Of a DNA stretch of 12,328 nucleotides, positions 6,296 through 12,328 are shown piece by piece (within the stretch, counting starts at the first letter, position 1; each line of letters begins with the position of its first letter). A model generated the notes under the pieces. That model saw only the letters and a program-made list of their open reading frames with translations, made no database searches and had not been told where the DNA came from. The DNA comes from JAZLGI01 sp045616225 (GTDB lineage: Bacteria > Spirochaetota > Spirochaetia > Sphaerochaetales > Sphaerochaetaceae). The DNA lies in contig JAZLGI010000084.1 in NCBI GenBank assembly GCA_045616225.1, forward strand, positions 1 to 12,328, in the 5' to 3' direction. The position numbers and the translations under genes are program-made.

Positions 6296-7245
6296 TGGGT
6301 GCAATACTCACAAATACGTTAACTCTTACTGTTAGATTTACAGTTGCTCTCCTTATTGCGTCACTTGGCGAGATGTTCAACCAAAAGGCAGGTATTTTCA
6401 ACCTAGGTTGTGAAGGTATTATGAGCGTTGGAGCTTTCCTTGGTATGCTGATTCCGTTTGCAATCGGTGGTGCTGGAGAAGTCCCGGGGATAATAAATAT
6501 CATGGGGCTTATTGCAGGTGCGCTTGCAGGTGCTTTGCTTGGTCTCGTTTTCGGAATTGTGGTAATTTCTTTCAGAGCTCCTCAGGGTATTGCGGGAATA
6601 GGAATGCAGATGTTCGGAGTAGGTCTTGCAGGAACATTTTTCCGTTCTTATATAGGCGGTACTCAGTCTATCACAGGTATTGTAGCTAACGGAATACCGT
6701 TTCTTTCCGATATTCCCATTATAGGGTCAGTTCTATTTTCTCATAACCCTGTTGTGTATGTTGCCTATCTTATGATTCCTATTGCGTGGTTTGTGCTTTT
6801 CAAGACTCCTTGGGGGCTTAAGGTCAGAGCTGTAGGGACATTCCCTCTTTCTGCAGATTCTCTAGGCATAAATGTAATTGCTGTACGTTATCAGAGTCTT
6901 GCAGTAGGTGGTGCAATGGCCGGTTTTGCAGGGGCATTCCTCACACTCTGTCAGGCAAAAATGTTCAATGCCGGTATTATCAGCGGAAGAGGCTTTATAG
7001 CTGTTGCTTTGGTATATTTCGGACAGTGGCATCCTGTTAAAATATTCTTAGGTGCGCTTCTCTTCACTTTTGCCCAAAGTTTGCAGACTCAGATTCAGAT
7101 TTATGTTCCGAGTTTCCAGTACTACGAATTTTTGACTATGTTACCTTATTTACTTGTAATTATTGTTCTTTCTTTTAACAGAAAGAATAACAAGTTTGGT
7201 CCTGCTGCCCTAGGTAAAGCATTCAACAGAGAACGTCGTGTTTGA
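6295..7245 (+). CDS. Nucleoside ABC importer permease 2 (BPD_transp_2, YufQ/NupQ-like)
   Basis: A 316-residue hydrophobic inner-membrane protein, the second half of the heterodimeric channel. Diagnostic motifs are FNLGCEGIMSVGAF (35-48; relatives have N-[IL]-G-x-EG-M-M), and FKTPWGLKVRAVG with SADSLGINV after it, the ATPase-contacting loop. The length (about 300-320) is normal for the shorter permease of the pair. The start shares one base with the stop of permease 1 (TGATG). It is the last gene of the importer operon, with a hairpin terminator 60 bp downstream. Confidence 0.92.
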   Translation: MGAILTNTLTLTVRFTVALLIASLGEMFNQKAGIFNLGCEGIMSVGAFLGMLIPFAIGGAGEVPGIINIMGLIAGALAGALLGLVFGIVVISFRAPQGIAGIGMQMFGVGLAGTFFRSYIGGTQSITGIVANGIPFLSDIPIIGSVLFSHNPVVYVAYLMIPIAWFVLFKTPWGLKVRAVGTFPLSADSLGINVIAVRYQSLAVGGAMAGFAGAFLTLCQAKMFNAGIISGRGFIAVALVYFGQWHPVKIFLGALLFTFAQSLQTQIQIYVPSFQYYEFLTMLPYLLVIIVLSFNRKNNKFGPAALGKAFNRERRV

Positions 7246-7306
7246 CAACACTTTTTTTGAAATATAAATGTAATCGTAAAAAATGTAGAATTCTGAACAC
7301 TTTCAG

Positions 7307-7334
7307 GGGCGGCAGAAATGCTGCCCTTGTTTTA
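7307..7334 (+). terminator. Rho-independent terminator after the importer operon
   Basis: GGGCGGCA (7307-7314) pairs with TGCTGCCC (7319-7326), 8 bp with one G-U pair and a GAAA loop, followed by TTGTTTTA. It separates the importer operon from the promoter of the salvage operon. Confidence 0.85.
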
Positions 7335-7342
7335 TGTACTCA

Positions 7343-7372
7343 TTGTGAATATTCGGGCTATTGTGATAATAT
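7343..7372 (+). promoter_or_regulatory. Putative sigma-70 promoter of the deoD-hydrolase-ispG-uvrA operon
   Basis: TTGTGA (7343-7348) and TAATAT (7367-7372) are 18 bp apart, right after the terminator and about 28 nt before the deoD start. ATTGTGA is repeated at 7342-7348 and 7360-7366, so an operator overlapping the promoter is possible. No riboswitch-like structure is apparent. Confidence 0.55.
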
Positions 7373-7388
7373 AGTGTTTTGAGAAAGT

Positions 7389-7395
7389 GGGGAGG
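7389..7395 (+). promoter_or_regulatory. Ribosome binding site that decides the deoD start
   Basis: GGGGAGG ends 4 nt before the ATG at 7400. An in-frame TTG at 7379 lies upstream of this site and is rejected; starting at 7400 also gives the expected MTPH N-terminus with active-site His4. Confidence 0.7.
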
Positions 7396-7399
7396 TTAT

Positions 7400-8122
7400 A
7401 TGACACCGCATAACAGAGGTAATTTGGGAGATTTTGCAGAAACCGTTTTAATGCCAGGAGATCCAATAAGGGCAAAGTTTTGTGCAGATAATTTTCTTGA
7501 TGATGCACACTTGGTTACAGATGTCAGAAACGTACTTGGTTATACCGGAAAATATAAGGGTGTGCCGGTGTCTGTAATGGCATGTGGAATGGGCGCTCCA
7601 AGTTGCGGGATTTACTCCTATGAACTTTTTACTGAATACAATGTAGAAAATATCATAAGAATAGGAACAAGCGGCGGACTTCAGGCAGATATTCCTGTAG
7701 GGTGCTTAATACTGTCACAGTGTTGCAGTACAGATTCTGCATATCCAAGACAGTACAATATTCCGGGAACTCTTGCACCATGTGCAGACTCATTTCTTTT
7801 GGAAAAAGCACTTTGCGAAGTCAGAAAAATGAACATTCCTTTCAGATGCGGCATGACACTTTCAAGTGATTATTTCTCTACCTACAATGCAAGCGGTGAT
7901 TCATACTATGAACCATTTATAAAAATGGGAGCACTTGCTTCTGACATGGAGACAATTGCCTTATACTGCAACGCAATGTACACACATAAAAAAGCACTTT
8001 CCATACTTACAATGACAGACAATTGCATAACCGGTGAATCTTTCAAAGACAGTGAAAGAATGCAGGGCAATTCCAATATGATTAAACTTGCACTTGAAAC
8101 AGCAGTGGCAATCAGGAGTTAA
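7400..8122 (+). CDS. deoD: Purine-nucleoside phosphorylase, DeoD (hexameric) type
   Basis: A 240-residue cytoplasmic enzyme that cleaves purine (deoxy)nucleosides with phosphate to base plus (deoxy)ribose 1-phosphate. It is colinear with E. coli DeoD (239 residues). His4, Gly20, Arg24, Arg43 and Arg87 are in the same positions, and Asp207 and Arg220 match the catalytic Asp204/Arg217 pair. Differences from E. coli are Thr90 where Ser90 contacts phosphate, and the ribose-binding EME reading DME (182-184). Both look conservative, so activity is likely but specificity may be shifted. It leads an operon after a clear promoter, and the nucleoside hydrolase follows after a 1-nt gap. With the importer upstream it fits nucleoside salvage. 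Confidence 0.94.
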   Translation: MTPHNRGNLGDFAETVLMPGDPIRAKFCADNFLDDAHLVTDVRNVLGYTGKYKGVPVSVMACGMGAPSCGIYSYELFTEYNVENIIRIGTSGGLQADIPVGCLILSQCCSTDSAYPRQYNIPGTLAPCADSFLLEKALCEVRKMNIPFRCGMTLSSDYFSTYNASGDSYYEPFIKMGALASDMETIALYCNAMYTHKKALSILTMTDNCITGESFKDSERMQGNSNMIKLALETAVAIRS

Positions 8123-8123
8123 A

Positions 8124-9050
8124 ATGAGCGAAAAAGAAAGAATAATTATCAGTTGTGATCCGGGACATGATGATGCAGTGGCATTGGCCATGGCAAAAGG
8201 CCTTTCAGACAAGATAAAAGTAGAAGCAGTAATTGCCACATTTGGAAATCAGGTTGTTGAGAAAACTCTTACAAATGCACTTAATCTTGCACAGGCTCTT
8301 GAATTGGATGCCCCTGTTTATAAAGGGTCTGAACATCCGCTTTTGAGAGAGCAGGTTGTTGCAGGTTATATTCATGGAGAAAACGGACTGGCAGGTCCTG
8401 AATTTCCACCTTGTACAAGACAGTGTCAGGGAAATGGAATAACAAAGGCAATTGAACTTGTACTTGCAAATCCTGGAGAGATAACTTTTATTGCAGTTGG
8501 ACCTTGGACAGACCTTGCACTATGTATCAAAGCAGAACCAAAATTTGCCAAGTCACTTAAAAGAATTGTCTGTATGGGCGGTTCACTGGGAAAAGGAAAC
8601 TGTACAGAAAGTGCAGAATTTAATGTGTATGCAGACCCAGAAGCTGCTCAGATTGTTTATAACTGCGGTGCAGAAGTTGTAGATTTTGGTTTGGATGTTA
8701 CTCTGCAGGTTATGTTAAATGAGGAAATTTTAAATAAAGCCAGGGCAATCAAGCATAAGAATTACACAAAGATTTTCCTTGCTTCCATGAACTATTACAC
8801 ACAGTCTTGCATAAAGTATATTCATGATTATCCGGCAATGCATGACCCTTGCACAATTGCTTACCTTGTAGACCCTTCTATTTTTGAATTCCAGAACATG
8901 AATATTCAAGTAGATACAAAAAGCAGCCTTTGCTACGGAAGAACAATATCCAAGAGAAATGCAGAAGAAAGACTGGTAAAATACGGTGTAAAAGCAGATG
9001 CAGATAAGTTCTGGAAATTGTTTTTCAAGGCGGTGGATAATCTTCCATGA
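8124..9050 (+). CDS. Inosine-uridine-type nucleoside hydrolase
   Basis: A 308-residue enzyme that hydrolyses the N-glycosidic bond of ribonucleosides to base plus ribose, using Ca2+. The N-terminal metal motif reads SCDPGHDDA: Asp12, Asp16 and Asp17 correspond to Asp10, Asp14 and Asp15 of the Crithidia enzyme, but the first Asp of the usual D-x-D is Ser10. Other family marks are HGENGLAGPEFP, VGPWTDLAL, Glu165 and Asn167 in AEFNVYADPEAA, and His240-Asp241 in HDPCT, equivalent to His241-Asp242. The ATG at 8124 follows AGGAG (8114-8118) and sits 1 nt after the deoD stop. Substrate range cannot be read from the sequence. It overlaps ispG by 4 nt. Confidence 0.92.
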   Translation: MSEKERIIISCDPGHDDAVALAMAKGLSDKIKVEAVIATFGNQVVEKTLTNALNLAQALELDAPVYKGSEHPLLREQVVAGYIHGENGLAGPEFPPCTRQCQGNGITKAIELVLANPGEITFIAVGPWTDLALCIKAEPKFAKSLKRIVCMGGSLGKGNCTESAEFNVYADPEAAQIVYNCGAEVVDFGLDVTLQVMLNEEILNKARAIKHKNYTKIFLASMNYYTQSCIKYIHDYPAMHDPCTIAYLVDPSIFEFQNMNIQVDTKSSLCYGRTISKRNAEERLVKYGVKADADKFWKLFFKAVDNLP

Positions 9051-10096
9051 TTGGTGAAAGAATGACAAAAACAGTTAGAGTGGGGAATGTTCAGATAGGA
9101 GGTTCTGCTCCTGTTTCCGTACAGACCATGTATGACATACCTCTTTGCAAACAGGAAGAAAACCTTGCCTCAAGAATGAACATTCTAAAAGCAATGGGTT
9201 GTGACATAATGAGAGTCTCATATCCTCAGATAAAAGAGCATGATGATTTGATTAGATTTACATCAAATTGCTGTATGCCTGTTGTTGCAGATATTCACTT
9301 TGACTATAAAAACGCTATGGATGCAATGGACTGCAATATTGCCGCACTCAGAATAAACCCGGGTAATATTGGGGCAAAATGGAAGACAGAGGAAATTGTC
9401 AAAAAGGCCCTTGATAAAAATCTTGCCATAAGAATTGGACTCAACAGCGGGTCACTCCCAAAGAATGAAAAGAAACAAGATATGCCAACACTTATGACAG
9501 AAACGGCATTAGAGTACATCTCATGGTTTGAGAATCTGGGTTTTTACAATACCGTTGTTTCTCTAAAAGCCTCTGATGAAAACTATGCTTATGAGGCTTA
9601 CAAAAAATTTGCTTCATTTAGCGATTATCCTCTTCATCTTGGAGTAACAGAAGCAGGGGGAGCTGTTTCATCCTGTGTGAAAACAACTTGGACATTGGGA
9701 AGACTTTTGTCAGAAAACATTGGTTCTACCATAAGGTACTCAATAACAGGAAGCATAGAAGACGAAGTTCTTGCAGGAAATGAATTACTCAGAACCCTGG
9801 GACTCAGAAAAGGCGGAGTAAGAATAGTTTCCTGTCCAATGTGCGGAAGAAAAAGCTTTGATTCGCAGAAATTCTACAAAGAGGCTCAAAGCACAATTCT
9901 AAGCTGTAACAAAGACATTACAGTTGCCATCATGGGCTGTCAGGTAAACGGTCCGGGTGAAGCAAAAGGTGCAAATGTAGCCATAACCGGAATTGGAAAT
10001 AAGGTTTATATTTACAAAGACGGTGAAATATTTAAAGAAGTAAAGTCAGAAGAGGCACTAATGAGCCTTTCAGAGGTTTTAAGAGAATATAAATGA
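9047..10096 (+). CDS. ispG: 4-hydroxy-3-methylbut-2-en-1-yl diphosphate synthase (MEP pathway)
   Basis: A 349-residue [4Fe-4S] enzyme that converts MEcPP to HMBPP, the penultimate step of MEP isoprenoid synthesis. An N-terminal TIM barrel is shown by VRVGNVQIGG, ADIHFDY (81-87), RINPGNIG (102-109), VVSLKASD and LGVTEAGG. The C-terminal cluster domain has CPMCGR (Cys263, Cys266) and MGCQVNGPGE (Cys298, Glu305), matching E. coli Cys270, Cys273, Cys305 and Glu312. The stretch after PVSVQTM (YDIPLCKQEEN) departs from the common MTNTxTxD consensus. ATG 9047 overlaps the hydrolase stop (ATGA). ATG 9062 is an alternative that removes five residues. It overlaps uvrA in the same way. All catalytic residues are present. 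Confidence 0.95.
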   Translation: MIGERMTKTVRVGNVQIGGSAPVSVQTMYDIPLCKQEENLASRMNILKAMGCDIMRVSYPQIKEHDDLIRFTSNCCMPVVADIHFDYKNAMDAMDCNIAALRINPGNIGAKWKTEEIVKKALDKNLAIRIGLNSGSLPKNEKKQDMPTLMTETALEYISWFENLGFYNTVVSLKASDENYAYEAYKKFASFSDYPLHLGVTEAGGAVSSCVKTTWTLGRLLSENIGSTIRYSITGSIEDEVLAGNELLRTLGLRKGGVRIVSCPMCGRKSFDSQKFYKEAQSTILSCNKDITVAIMGCQVNGPGEAKGANVAITGIGNKVYIYKDGEIFKEVKSEEALMSLSEVLREYK

Positions 10097-12328
10097 AAGA
10101 CAGATTGGTCATTAGAGGTGCCTGTGAACACAACCTCAAGAACGTAAATTTAAATCTCGAAAAAAACAAGCTCATTGTAATAAGCGGGTTGTCCGGTTCA
10201 GGAAAGTCATCTCTTGCTTTTGATACCATATTTGCAGAAGGACAAAGACGTTATGTAGAAAGTCTTTCTTCTTATGCCAGACAGTTTTTGGGCAGACTCG
10301 ATAAGCCTGATGTAGAACTTATAGAAGGTCTTAGCCCTTCCATTGCAATAGAACAGAAAACAACAGGAAAGAATCCAAGGTCAACAGTTGGAACCATTAC
10401 GGAAATATATGATTACTTCAGATTGCTTTGGGCAAGAGTAGGTGAAGTTCATTGTCCTGAATGCGGAAGAGTAATAGATGAGATGTCCGTAGACCAGATT
10501 ATAGAAGCCATTTTCTCAAAAGCCCAAGAAGGAACAAAACTCATGATACTTTCACCTGTTGTAATAGGGAGAAAGGGCGAGTATAAAAAAGTATTTGAAG
10601 ATGCCAAGAAGGCAGGCTATCAAAGAGCCAGAGTAGACGGTTCAAATATATTGCTGGAAGAAGGAATAAATCTGGACAAACAGGTTAAACACAATATAAG
10701 CATTGTTATAGACAGACTCATTTTATCAAGAGATTCCCATTTGAGACTGGCAGATTCCATAGAAAAAGCCATAGATATGACAGACGGGCTTGTAGAAGTC
10801 TGTTTTATAGAACCGGACGGTTCTCAAAGATATGAGATTTTCTCCCAGAATAACAGCTGTCCGCATTGCGGAATTAGTTTTGGAGATATACAACCAAGGC
10901 TTTTTTCTTTTAACAATCCTTTTGGTGCATGTCCAGAATGTAATGGTCTTGGTGTTAAGACAGAATATGATATTTCAAAGATAATTCCGGATATGTCAAA
11001 GAGTTACAACCAAGGCGCAATTGCTTGTCTGAATCCGGGTGCTAACTGGACAAAGGCTGGATTTGAAGGTTTTGCAAAGAAATTTGGTTTTACATTGGAT
11101 ACTCCTTTCTCAAAGTTAAACGGTGTTCAGCTAAATGCCGTGTTGTACGGTTCAGAGCTAAAGTATGAGATGGAATATGAAGATTCCTCCAGCAAACTTA
11201 CCATGAACAGAAAATGGTACGGTGTTGTAAATGACCTTAAAAGGAGAATGGCTCAAACAGAAAGCCCTGCAATGAAAGCTTGGATAGGAACTTTCCAGAC
11301 AGAACATGAATGTCCTTCATGTCACGGAGAAAGATTAAAGAAAGAAGCTTTAAGCGTTTATGTAGGTGGAAAAAATATAAATCAGGTAACTGCAATGAGT
11401 GTTAATGATTGTTATGACTTCTTCCTCTCTTTGAACCTTAATCCTACAAAGGCTCAGATTAGCGAATCTATCATTAAAGAAATAAAGAACAGACTTATGT
11501 TCCTTAAAAACGTTGGTCTTGGATATCTTACTCTTAGCAGACAGGCAGGTACTCTTTCAGGTGGAGAGTCTCAGAGAATAAGGCTTGCAACTCAAATAGG
11601 AAGTGCTTTAAGCGGAGTTCTGTATGTTTTGGATGAACCTTCAATTGGTCTTCATCAAAGAGATAACAGAAAGTTAATAAATACTCTTCTGACACTTAGG
11701 GACATTGGCAATACTGTTCTTGTTGTTGAGCATGATGAAGACACCATAAGAAGTGCAGACTATGTTGTAGATATGGGCCCCGGAGCAGGAGAACACGGAG
11801 GCGTAGTCATTGCAGAAGGTACTCCTGAAGAAATAGAAAAAAATCCAAACAGCATAACCGGTCAATTTCTGTCAAAGAAAATTACAATTCCGGTGCCGTT
11901 TATGAGGAGAACCGGAAACGGTCTTCATTTAAAGTTATACGGTGCAAATAAAAACAATGTTCATAATGTAGACTTTGATTTCCCTCTTGGAAAACTCATT
12001 GTTTTTACCGGTGTTTCCGGAAGCGGTAAGAGTACTGTGCTTAATCAGATTCTCACTCCTGCACTAAGAGATTATTTTTCAGGAAAGAAAGAACTGTTCA
12101 AAGGACTAAAGATAGAAGAGTTTGAAAAGGACTGGGAGGAATATCCCGTATTTAGAATAGATTTTGCGGTAGGTGATTACACAAAGGAAAATGAACTGGA
12201 AACTATTTTAAATTATGAACTTGATAAGTGGGAACAAGAGTATGGATTATCTGGAAGCCCAGATTCTCTGGGTTTACGTTTTAAAAATGTATTAGAGGCC
12301 GCCAAACTGCAGACGGGTCACAAAGCAG
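10093..12328 (+). CDS. uvrA: UvrA (residues 1 to about 658) continuing in frame into a PF09820-type AAA-ATPase fragment; open at right edge
   Basis: UvrA is the damage-recognition ATPase of nucleotide excision repair. The frame starts with an ATGA overlap with ispG and is colinear with E. coli UvrA: Walker A1 GLSGSGKS (32-39), CPEC (121-124), zinc-module Cys256/259/280/283, CPSC (407-410), signature LSGGE (488-492), Walker B VLDEP (to 516), second Walker A GVSGSGKST (640-648, Lys646 as in E. coli). From about codon 658 (12064-12069) it no longer resembles UvrA. The conserved SPIGRTPRSNPATYTG-type segment, the second zinc module, the second signature and the second Walker B are all missing. 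The sequence becomes the interior of another ATPase family. As read, this protein could not be a complete UvrA. The left 658 codons are secure; the junction may be natural or an assembly error. Confidence 0.9.
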   Translation, partial: MKDRLVIRGACEHNLKNVNLNLEKNKLIVISGLSGSGKSSLAFDTIFAEGQRRYVESLSSYARQFLGRLDKPDVELIEGLSPSIAIEQKTTGKNPRSTVGTITEIYDYFRLLWARVGEVHCPECGRVIDEMSVDQIIEAIFSKAQEGTKLMILSPVVIGRKGEYKKVFEDAKKAGYQRARVDGSNILLEEGINLDKQVKHNISIVIDRLILSRDSHLRLADSIEKAIDMTDGLVEVCFIEPDGSQRYEIFSQNNSCPHCGISFGDIQPRLFSFNNPFGACPECNGLGVKTEYDISKIIPDMSKSYNQGAIACLNPGANWTKAGFEGFAKKFGFTLDTPFSKLNGVQLNAVLYGSELKYEMEYEDSSSKLTMNRKWYGVVNDLKRRMAQTESPAMKAWIGTFQTEHECPSCHGERLKKEALSVYVGGKNINQVTAMSVNDCYDFFLSLNLNPTKAQISESIIKEIKNRLMFLKNVGLGYLTLSRQAGTLSGGESQRIRLATQIGSALSGVLYVLDEPSIGLHQRDNRKLINTLLTLRDIGNTVLVVEHDEDTIRSADYVVDMGPGAGEHGGVVIAEGTPEEIEKNPNSITGQFLSKKITIPVPFMRRTGNGLHLKLYGANKNNVHNVDFDFPLGKLIVFTGVSGSGKSTVLNQILTPALRDYFSGKKELFKGLKIEEFEKDWEEYPVFRIDFAVGDYTKENELETILNYELDKWEQEYGLSGSPDSLGLRFKNVLEAAKLQTGHKA
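12067..12328 (+). other. Interior fragment of a PF09820-type AAA-ATPase (lacking its P-loop), in frame with uvrA
   Basis: About 87 codons read RDYFSGKKELFKGLKIEE, then WEEYPVFRIDF, NELETILNYELDKWEQEYG, LGLRFKNVLEAAKLQTGHKA. This order (YF-x-G-K-x-LF-x-GL, W-x-x-YPV-x-x-x-DF, LE-x-x-L, RF, TGxK) is the region between Walker A and Walker B of the 'predicted AAA-ATPase' family PF09820. In that family it normally follows RPRRFGKS, and the next expected element, just beyond the window, is a VVLxDEYDxP Walker B. The family's N-terminus and P-loop are absent here; UvrA's second P-loop occupies roughly the same place. Complete members end in a PD-(D/E)XK-like domain, which cannot be seen here. Confidence 0.82.

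Noticed and set aside
7246..7399. Purine-type riboswitch ahead of deoD
   Set aside because: The only stable structure is the terminator at 7307-7334, which lies upstream of the putative promoter; no three-way junction core is visible.
8730..9068. 112-codon minus-strand frame opposite the nucleoside hydrolase and ispG start
   Set aside because: It is antisense to a well-supported gene and has no domain or upstream signal.
12085..12105. ELFKGL read as UvrA's own downstream ELFA motif
   Set aside because: It comes about 20 residues after the P-loop, whereas in UvrA that motif lies much later and follows a conserved SPIGRTPRSNPATYTG-like segment, absent here. The following WEEYPVFRIDF and RF..TGxK pattern fits PF09820 instead.

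Overview
The window looks like chromosomal DNA from a low-GC spirochaete, most likely a host-associated Treponema. This is inferred from AT-rich codon use, a PnrA/TmpC-type (BMP family) purine nucleoside uptake system, and two ATPase families (DUF4143-type and PF09820-type) that I know to be numerous in such genomes. No rRNA or tRNA was seen. All convincing genes lie on the + strand.

Layout. (1) Positions 1-736 hold the 3' part of a sugar-phosphate isomerase/epimerase-like TIM-barrel gene running in from the left edge, followed by an overlapping 34-codon frame that may be a gene stump. (2) Positions 737-1129 have no gene but carry three unrelated short direct-repeat families, including a 3 x 41 bp tandem array in which each unit carries a perfect 8-bp inverted repeat. 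(3) Positions 1130-2467 encode a solitary AAA/DUF4143 ATPase with a C-terminal PD-(D/E)XK-like motif. (4) Positions 2585-7245 form a complete nucleoside ABC importer: binding protein, internal hairpin terminator, double-NBD ATPase and two permeases. (5) After a terminator and a good promoter, a tight operon starts at 7400: purine-nucleoside phosphorylase (deoD), nucleoside hydrolase, ispG, uvrA. Each junction is a 1-nt gap or a 4-nt ATGA overlap.

Regions 4 and 5 make biochemical sense together. The importer brings in nucleosides, and the phosphorylase and hydrolase release the bases. ispG (isoprenoid synthesis) and uvrA (excision repair) appear to share the same transcript.

The most striking observation is at the right end. 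The uvrA frame matches UvrA through its second Walker A motif (Lys646) and then, at about codon 658, continues in frame as the interior of a PF09820-type AAA-ATPase, without that family's own P-loop. The rest of UvrA is absent from the window. This is either a genuine recombination/insertion junction or a chimeric assembly. It should be resolved before the uvrA annotation is used.
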